Below, in pieces: positions 1 to 4,718 of a stretch of DNA of 7,284 nt. Within the stretch, counting starts at the first letter, position 1. The number at the start of each line of letters is the position of its first letter. The notes below the pieces were generated by a model. That model saw only the letters and a list, made by a program, of their open reading frames with translations. It did not search any database and was not told the DNA's origin. Origin of the DNA: Nitrososphaeraceae archaeon (GTDB lineage Archaea; Thermoproteota; Nitrososphaeria; Nitrososphaerales; Nitrososphaeraceae); the NCBI GenBank assembly GCA_025936955.1, contig JAICSL010000077.1, positions 1 to 7,284 on the forward strand, in the 5' to 3' direction. Both the position numbers and the translations under genes were made by a program.

Positions 1-2
1 AT

Positions 3-1802
3 AATTATGCTTACCACGAGAAAATAGGTATTTCCATCTATCACTCTTCGAATGATAAAGTATATAATAATTTAGTAATATCAAGCGATGTTGGAATATA
101 TGCTGCAGGAAGTTCTTTCGACAACCAGATTTACAACAATACACTGATGAACGGTAATATTGGAATATATGCAGCAGGAAGTTCTTTCGACAACCAGATT
201 TACAACAATACACTGATGAATGGTAATATTGGAATCTACTCAAATCTTGCCAATAATATCAGAAATAATTTATTTATTCTAAATATCCAGAACGTCATAA
301 CAGCAAAGGCGAATCGAGCACATGTATCAATTACTATTACAAACCCTCCAACCCAAGATCAAACAGTTTTAAACAAATCAATCGTTATTAATGGCACAGC
401 CTCAGTAAATGGTGGTTCTGGGATCCAGATAGTAGAAGTATATGTCGCTAAGATGCCATTCAATGGGACTGGTGAACATAGACTAACTAGTGAATATAGA
501 CTAACTACGCCTATAGCAGACGGAAATTGGTCCAGATGGTCATTGCCTATTATTCTAAATGATGCGGGATCATATATAGTAAGAGCAAGAGTTACAGATA
601 ATGCAGGTGATCAGAACTGGGCAGAGGTGACAATCCACATACCCGCGCGTATATATAATAAGACCGTTGCCTTCGTTGAACCTACATTCACCTATGCAGC
701 ATACAGAAATGGTGGATTCTATAACTTCTATCAGAAATATAGTGGCAAAGATAATGCCAATAAAACAATAACAACTGATCTCAATTTACTAAAGAATAGA
801 CCAATACCTCATGGACCATTTCCACATTACTCGCACCCCAGCTATCTAGATATTCCTTATATACATTACTTCGATGTTCTGCTACAACATGTGCAAGAGA
901 ATATGTCATCACCAGTAACAAGAATGACAGATGTAGATGTCCATCAAGGCAAAATATTTCAACCTGATGGAAGAAATGCGTATGATGTTTTGTTTCTATT
1001 TCATAATGAGTACGAGACTCAAGAAGAGTATGATAATCTTAGACAATTTGTTAGCAATGGTGGTACTATAGTATTTACTGAAGCAAACGTATTGTTTGCT
1101 GAAGTCAGCTACGATAAGACAAATGATAGTATATCATTGGTTAAAGGACACTATTGGAAACTTGATAGCAAGGGTGCAACGCCAAGCGTCAGCGAGAGAT
1201 GGTTAAATGAAAACAGAGAATGGATGGGAAGTAATTTCTTTGATGTCGATTCTAATGAAACAGTGCAATTTAGAAATAATCCGTTTAATTATACACATAC
1301 AGAAGAGCAATATATTACTAACCCGCTAGCCAAAATAATGATTAATTATGAAGCTTATAACATACCAAGTAAGTACCCGCGCCAGTTTCATAATCCTACA
1401 ATTGCTACATACCAGATGAACTACTTAGATGGAAGAGTGATAAATCTGGGTATTTGGGGTCATGTTGTGGAAGATAATGAAGCATTTCTCAAATATCTCG
1501 ACAATGTGATAATACCACTTGCGTTGGGTCCGCCTGTGAATAGTACTCAATATATTGATAAATTTTCAACTGCTAATGGTACTACATTTATCACTGTCCC
1601 AGCCAGTAGTCCATCTGGAGCAGTTGTTAATTATCTTCTTCCCTTTAAGAATATTGGGAGCAAATTTATTCCTGTTTGTACTCCTCCGCGGGGTTCGACC
1701 TTTCCGATAGGTGATACCAAGGTAAGGTGTATAGCCACGGATAAAACAGATAACTATAATTGCAACGTTCACTGTAAAGGTTACAGCAGATCCTTGTGCT
1801 AG
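3..1802 (+). CDS. Large secreted protein, 3' part: beta-helix repeats, Ig-like, amidotransferase-like and HYR domains (5'-partial, frameshifted at end)
   Basis: The frame is open from the left edge, so the true start lies outside the window; the Met at 147 is inside a repeat and is not the start. 599 codons are visible. Residues about 1-90 are short Asn/Ile/Gly-rich parallel beta-helix (NosD/PbH1-like) repeats with NNT and GIY motifs. Residues about 105-216 look like an Ig-like or cadherin-like beta-sandwich (ending VRARVTDNAGDQNWAEVTI). Residues about 218-510 contain a Rossmann-type stretch, YDVLFLFHNEYETQEEYDNL then FVSNGGTIVFTEAN, resembling class I amidotransferase/ThuA-like folds, with no obvious catalytic Cys. 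Residues about 520 onward match an HYR domain (TVPASSPSGAVV, CTPP, GSTFPIGDTKV, CIATD). At least a dozen N-x-S/T sequons suggest an exported glycoprotein. The last 15 or so residues read in this frame are not HYR-like because of a frameshift near 1750. A surface or S-layer-associated role is inferred; enzymatic activity is unknown. Confidence 0.8.
   Translation, partial: NYAYHEKIGISIYHSSNDKVYNNLVISSDVGIYAAGSSFDNQIYNNTLMNGNIGIYAAGSSFDNQIYNNTLMNGNIGIYSNLANNIRNNLFILNIQNVITAKANRAHVSITITNPPTQDQTVLNKSIVINGTASVNGGSGIQIVEVYVAKMPFNGTGEHRLTSEYRLTTPIADGNWSRWSLPIILNDAGSYIVRARVTDNAGDQNWAEVTIHIPARIYNKTVAFVEPTFTYAAYRNGGFYNFYQKYSGKDNANKTITTDLNLLKNRPIPHGPFPHYSHPSYLDIPYIHYFDVLLQHVQENMSSPVTRMTDVDVHQGKIFQPDGRNAYDVLFLFHNEYETQEEYDNLRQFVSNGGTIVFTEANVLFAEVSYDKTNDSISLVKGHYWKLDSKGATPSVSERWLNENREWMGSNFFDVDSNETVQFRNNPFNYTHTEEQYITNPLAKIMINYEAYNIPSKYPRQFHNPTIATYQMNYLDGRVINLGIWGHVVEDNEAFLKYLDNVIIPLALGPPVNSTQYIDKFSTANGTTFITVPASSPSGAVVNYLLPFKNIGSKFIPVCTPPRGSTFPIGDTKVRCIATDKTDNYNCNVHCKGYSRSLC
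91..228 (+). repeat. Two tandem 69-bp coding repeats (23 residues each)
   Basis: Copies at 91-159 and 160-228 differ at only two bases (gct/gca and aac/aat, both synonymous), and a third partial copy begins at 229 (TTGGAAT). Each encodes one beta-helix-type unit starting GIYAAGSSFDNQ. The period is a multiple of three, so gain or loss of a unit preserves the frame and adds one coil-sized segment to the beta-helix. Confidence 0.9.
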
Positions 1803-1863
1803 CTACGATCTTTATACTAACACAATTAACGATATTTGCAACCAGTCTTTCAAAGATAAATGA
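1750..1863 (+). other. Out-of-frame continuation of the HYR domain (frameshift remnant)
   Basis: From 1750 the frame one base downstream of the main ORF encodes ITIIATFTVKVTADPC followed by ASYDLYTNTINDIC and ends at TGA 1861-1863. ATFTVKV is the expected final strand of an HYR domain, which usually reads ATD-AAGNTA-ATFTVTV. The main frame instead runs into a short Cys-rich tail and stops at 1802. Adding the dinucleotide AC at about 1752-1755 (making AACACTATA from AACTATA) would rejoin the frames with canonical spacing. The intact protein would therefore end at 1863. The cause could be a real mutation or a sequencing indel. Confidence 0.75.
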
Positions 1864-2213
1864 GTCAGTAAATAATAAACAATAAAAACGTCCCTGAAAG
1901 GTCCTAAAAGGATTTGAACGAGTTGATATGAAAAAAGATGTAGCTAAATTACTCCTAAAACCACAGATATTATAAATCATGGAAGCCCAAAATACACGCA
2001 AAGATTAGTATTAGAATATATCATTTTTCTATCATAATCAAAATTGGTTAGGTGAAACACAAAATACTATCCTAACATTTGGCAGTTACTGGAAATCCTA
2101 CGGATGTAATAAATCAAGCCAGACAAATCACTATGCAAACATCTACATCCGAGAACGTTACAGGACCAACACGTACACCTAACTCAGATCGACTATAAGG
2201 CAGAGTAGTTACC

Positions 2214-2246
2214 AAAGGAGCATACTACCCTCTCCTTTTTTGTTTT
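2214..2246 (+). terminator. Hairpin plus T tract, candidate transcription terminator
   Basis: AAAGGAG (2214-2220) and CTCCTTT (2232-2238) form a 7-bp stem around an 11-nt loop, running into T6-G-T4 (2236-2246). T-rich tracts are the usual archaeal termination signal. It lies about 380-410 nt beyond the secreted-protein gene, so a long 3' UTR or an unrecognised short transcript would be implied. Confidence 0.35.
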
Positions 2247-2686
2247 GCATATAATAATAGATATTGTTAGAGTTGTAAGGTTAGCAATAAACCATGAAAC
2301 AATGACTTTAACTTAATGGTGAGCTTTGGTTCAATTTTATTGTTTAAAGCGATTAATATAATTATATAAAATGAAGTAAATATCCACAGAAATCTGGCTT
2401 CAGGCTTAATAAACCATGAACAGTATGAGGCTACAAGAAAAGACAGGACAGAAGATGTATCAATTGATCAGAAACGCATTAAATCTTCTTTGATCAACAT
2501 CTATGTATATATTTGAATTAAGGAAATTAGTGCTATACTTTGACGCTGAACTGTTTACTTCTAGTATGCTTTATTAAAATTAAAGTTATGTATTTTATCT
2601 CAAACTATGTTACTACTTTTAAGTAAAAAATATCTTTTATGATGTAGTTATTTATATAAAATACTTTAGTAGCTTTAAAGAATATT

Positions 2687-2737
2687 TTACTCCTTTTCTG
2701 CAGGAGTATCATGTACTGATTTTAAGTATGCATTCAT
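2687..2737 (-). CDS. Possible 16-residue micro-ORF with good start signals
   Basis: The ORF reads MNAYLKSVHDTPAEKE. On the minus strand it is preceded by a GAGGAG Shine-Dalgarno-like motif 8 nt before the ATG and by an AATATATT TATA-like element about 40 nt upstream. The residue composition looks more protein-like than the surrounding AT-rich sequence. It lies about 95 nt downstream of the Met-tailed secreted-protein gene, on the same strand. The stop is followed by AT-rich sequence, so it could be a genuine microprotein, the truncated start of a lost gene, or chance. No function can be assigned. Confidence 0.25.
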   Translation of the reverse strand: MNAYLKSVHDTPAEKE

Positions 2738-2793
2738 GTCTGCTGCTCCTCTTTACTCTACTAGAAGCTAATATATTTGAGTGATAACTTTTG

Positions 2794-2851
2794 AAGAAAA
2801 ATTCCTCATAAATAAGAAAGAGTGTATGCTCTCATTGATCATGAGACATAC
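2794..2851 (-). terminator. Hairpin across the stop codon followed by T-rich sequence
   Basis: GTATGC-T-CTCAT (2824-2835) pairs with ATGAG-A-CATAC (2841-2851), giving an 11-bp stem with one bulged C and a 5-nt loop that contains the stop codon region of the minus-strand gene. On the minus strand it is followed by pyrimidine-rich sequence and a T5 run (2797-2801). It could mark the end of that transcript. Confidence 0.3.
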
Positions 2852-3557
2852 TCATCCCGTTCATGTTCATAGAATTGTTGTTATTTTTCTGTTCTTGTGA
2901 TGATGGCAATGTATTCGCTATTCTTTCCAAGCCAGTACCTTTTATCAAGGTACCGAACATTTCATGGCTGCTTACAAAATGACTATTAGTTTTAAGAGGA
3001 TCAATAATTAAACCAAGTACATGCTGTTTTCCCATAAGATGTACTATGATAGGAACTTGTTGATACTTTAAGATAGTATCGTCATAAATATTGCCAATTC
3101 CTGTTATTATCATATCACCGCCTGCTATTATTACATTGTTTGATGTGAAATCTTTGATTGAATGTTCGTGAGAGGCACTTCCATCCGGTTTGACCATAGT
3201 AAAATTTCCTGAAAATATGGCTTTAGCACCCGTACTATTTACTGATGATGAAGAGTTATAGACTGTTAAATGCCACAATCCACCTTGTATCCAACTTACA
3301 GAATCATTTTCTATCTGATTATTTGCAAAATGGCCTGACGCCTCAATAACTTTTACTTGAGATTTCTGCTTTTGTTGTTCATCCACAGTCTCTTTATGTG
3401 TTTGATTCAATGAAAGCTGTATCTGAGAATAGGCACTTGGAGTCAAATAGTACGTAAAAACAGCAATAGATGCAGACATTAATAAAATAGCCACAACAAT
3501 ATATGGCAGCCTAGGCATTATTATCATCGTCCTTCTTTGTATCTCGACCAATTTCAT
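2832..3557 (-). CDS. Membrane-anchored or secreted protein with Met/His-rich C-terminal tail, possible copper binder
   Basis: Encodes 241 residues from the ATG at 3557. The N-terminus has a basic segment (KLVEIQRR), a hydrophobic stretch at about 19-38 and a SAYSQ region at about 41-45, so it is either a cleaved signal peptide or an uncleaved anchor. The body (about 65-205) is beta-rich with several N-x-S/T sequons and His residues (HEHS, HLMGKQH, SSHEMF), consistent with an extracytoplasmic domain of unknown family. The last 14 residues, NSMNMNGMSMSHDQ, form a Met/His motif typical of Cu(I)/Cu(II) ligands in periplasmic copper proteins. I chose the ATG at 3557 because a TATA box lies 25 nt upstream (leaderless pattern). 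A TTG at 3620 would extend it by 21 residues, and ATGs at 3527 or 3518 would shorten it. Proximity to the copper regulator and copA supports a role in copper handling, but this is inference; I do not recognise the family. Confidence 0.75.
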   Translation of the reverse strand: MKLVEIQRRTMIIMPRLPYIVVAILLMSASIAVFTYYLTPSAYSQIQLSLNQTHKETVDEQQKQKSQVKVIEASGHFANNQIENDSVSWIQGGLWHLTVYNSSSSVNSTGAKAIFSGNFTMVKPDGSASHEHSIKDFTSNNVIIAGGDMIITGIGNIYDDTILKYQQVPIIVHLMGKQHVLGLIIDPLKTNSHFVSSHEMFGTLIKGTGLERIANTLPSSQEQKNNNNSMNMNGMSMSHDQ

Positions 3558-3574
3558 TTGATCTATCTTATTTC

Positions 3575-3582
3575 TAAATATA
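3575..3582 (-). promoter_or_regulatory. TATA box for the Met-tailed protein gene
   Basis: The minus strand reads TATATTTA, with its 5' base 25 nt upstream of the ATG at 3557. That is the spacing expected for leaderless archaeal transcription. A second TATA-like element (GATATATTT, 3642-3650) lies farther upstream and could drive a transcript with a short leader. Confidence 0.5.
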
Positions 3583-4062
3583 GAGATTTCTGATGATAGA
3601 AGCAATAAAATTATTCTCAAATGAGATCGCCGATTAATGTGAAATATATCAAAAGTGGTCTAAAAGTGCTAGATCCGGTCATCACTTAATCAATATGCCA
3701 TATAGAATGAATAGTTGCAAATTTGCTCAAAAATTTTGTATTTGTTCCATCGGATATTGTTTACAATTCTTGTGTTATTAGTAACGACATATTTAAGCGA
3801 AAAATATGTGAAATAAACCTACCGAACATATTATTATATATCTTGATTAGCTATTATTGCAAGATAACATCATTGCCATTAGCTTAATCACGTCAACCAG
3901 CAGAGATTCTGCACTAGTAATAGTTGTACTAATAGGAAAAAACTATCAAGTAATTGTTAAAAAAATTCTGTTCGCTCAGGGAATTGCCAAACTCTGTTCA
4001 ATCAAAATCCTAACAAAGGGAGACGATGAAATTAAAATATTTGTACTAGTCTTTATAATCAT
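3583..4062. other. AT-rich spacer between two minus-strand genes
   Basis: About 480 nt upstream of the Met-tailed protein gene and downstream of the regulator gene. It contains TATA-like elements (3642-3650 minus; around 3832-3841 plus), TTTACAATT at 3760-3768 resembling half of the copA operator palindrome, a short inverted repeat GCAGA-GAT-TCTGC near 3901-3913, and a 28-codon Cys-containing ORF at 3695-3781. A 69-codon plus-strand frame at 3857-4066 starts with TTG and has no supporting signals, so I do not call it a gene. Confidence 0.55.
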
Positions 4063-4614
4063 TTAGAGATTAATGCTTCCTTCGTCAAACCTTCTTTTTA
4101 TAGCATCTATTCTTCCAGAATATTTTTTCTTGTAACCAGATATACATCCTTTACAACAAAAAAATCGCTCATAATTTGCAAATTTGTAAACATGCGGAGT
4201 ACCAGAAATAGGACCTTTACAAAATTCACAATCTAACTTTATTTTCACTCCTTTTTTAATTTTAGATTTGGTATTTTGTTGTAGTTGAAGCTGGTCTTGA
4301 TAACTGTTGTTGTATTGGTCTTCTTCCTTCTTATTGTTCTTGTTTTCTCCAATGCTAACTTTTATTGTATCATAGTCTTCTCCTTCGTATCTGTTTTTAA
4401 GTTCAGATTTCCCAATGCTTTCGCCTATTATGTCAAAATTGAAAATAGGTGAAACAGACTTTATAAATCCAACATTGACAAGTCTGTTAAATCTAGCTTT
4501 AACTGTTGGGGTTGTAATGCCAGTTTCACGAGATATTCCACGAAATGATTTGCGGCCATCTTTTAGTAATGAATTTAGAATAGATACATCATAATCATCC
4601 AGTCGAAGGGGCAT
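4063..4614 (-). CDS. Lrp/AsnC-type HTH regulator with C-terminal TRASH domain (CopT/CopR-like copper sensor)
   Basis: Encodes 183 residues from the ATG at 4614. Residues about 5-64 form an Lrp/AsnC winged helix-turn-helix (LDDYDVSILNSLLKDGRKSF, then a recognition helix around TTPTVKARFNRLV). Residues about 65-124 are a hydrophilic Asn/Lys/Gln/Glu-rich linker. Residues about 127-160 are a TRASH domain: CEFC, then CCKGC, with C132-x20-C153-x3-C157 matching the family pattern, plus C129 and C154. The effector-binding RAM domain of classic Lrp proteins is absent. HTH-TRASH proteins control copper-export genes in Sulfolobus (copRTA locus), and divergent pairing with a Cu ATPase here supports the same role. 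A GTG at 4677 would add 21 residues but would place the gene's own TATA box and the palindrome inside the coding region, so the ATG is preferred. It probably regulates itself and copA in response to cytosolic copper. Confidence 0.88.
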   Translation of the reverse strand: MPLRLDDYDVSILNSLLKDGRKSFRGISRETGITTPTVKARFNRLVNVGFIKSVSPIFNFDIIGESIGKSELKNRYEGEDYDTIKVSIGENKNNKKEEDQYNNSYQDQLQLQQNTKSKIKKGVKIKLDCEFCKGPISGTPHVYKFANYERFFCCKGCISGYKKKYSGRIDAIKRRFDEGSINL

Positions 4615-4645
4615 GGTACTTGTTACCTTCCATCTTGGAAAATGG

Positions 4646-4654
4646 TTTATTATA
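4646..4654 (-). promoter_or_regulatory. TATA box of the regulator gene
   Basis: The minus strand reads TATAATAAA, its 5' base 40 nt upstream of the ATG at 4614. This predicts a start site leaving a leader of about 13-15 nt that contains a weak GGAAGG Shine-Dalgarno-like motif. The palindromic operator candidate lies 2 nt upstream, over the BRE position. Confidence 0.5.
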
Positions 4655-4656
4655 CT

Positions 4657-4670
4657 TTTACAATTGTAAA
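4657..4670. promoter_or_regulatory. Perfect 14-bp palindrome, candidate operator of the TRASH regulator
   Basis: TTTACAATTGTAAA is identical to its own reverse complement. It sits in the 104-nt divergent region between the regulator and copA start codons. It abuts the regulator's TATA/BRE, so occupancy should block that promoter, and it lies 28-29 nt upstream of the copA TATA box, where a bound protein could repress or activate. Dimeric Lrp-type regulators bind such sites. The assignment to this regulator is inference from position and symmetry. Confidence 0.6.
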
Positions 4671-4698
4671 GGCCCACAGTTATACATGTGTTTGTCTG

Positions 4699-4706
4699 TA
4701 TAAAAG
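4699..4706 (+). promoter_or_regulatory. TATA box of copA
   Basis: TATAAAAG, 20 nt upstream of the ATG at 4719, in line with leaderless or near-leaderless transcription. A weaker alternative (TTATACAT, 4680-4687) would give a start about 13 nt before the ATG. No strong Shine-Dalgarno sequence is seen (GGAAAG is the closest). Confidence 0.5.
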
Positions 4707-4718
4707 ATAGGAAAGAAA

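Larger units (their letters stand above)
1864..2831. other. Long AT-rich intergenic region without a convincing full-size gene
   Basis: Almost 1 kb with frequent stops in all frames. Things visible in it: a possible terminator hairpin with T tract (2214-2246); an exact 13-bp direct repeat AATAAACCATGAA at 2286-2298 and 2408-2420; an inverted repeat with TTGATCA/TGATCAA arms at 2464-2497; a short open frame without a start codon at 2076-2198; and a 16-codon minus-strand ORF at 2687-2737. No tRNA, rRNA, insertion sequence or CRISPR signature was seen. Confidence 0.6.

Noticed and set aside
147..149. ATG at 147 as the start of the secreted protein
   Set aside because: It lies inside the beta-helix repeat, and the same frame is open with matching repeat-like sequence back to the window edge.
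1892..1925. tRNA-like T-arm on the minus strand (GTTCAAATCC)
   Set aside because: The flanking bases do not form a T-stem, and no anticodon or acceptor arms can be folded.
1666..2001. 111-codon minus-strand open frame
   Set aside because: It runs antisense to the HYR domain, and the opposite strand explains the sequence; its product has no recognisable features.
2076..2198. 40-codon plus-strand open frame (contains AVTGNPTDVINQARQ)
   Set aside because: It has a stop just before it, no start codon, and no family resemblance I can defend; it could be a coding remnant, but there is not enough evidence.
2416..2493. 25-codon plus-strand ORF starting MNSMRLQEKT
   Set aside because: No TATA box at a suitable distance, no ribosome site, and it ends within an inverted repeat; chance is the simpler explanation.
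3857..4066. 69-codon plus-strand ORF
   Set aside because: TTG start, no promoter or ribosome site at the right place, hydrophobic low-information product, and it overlaps the end of the regulator gene on the other strand.
4615..4677. N-terminal extension of the regulator from GTG at 4677
   Set aside because: The extension would contain the TATA box and the 14-bp palindrome, and it adds no Lrp-type sequence before the conserved MPLRLDDYDV start.
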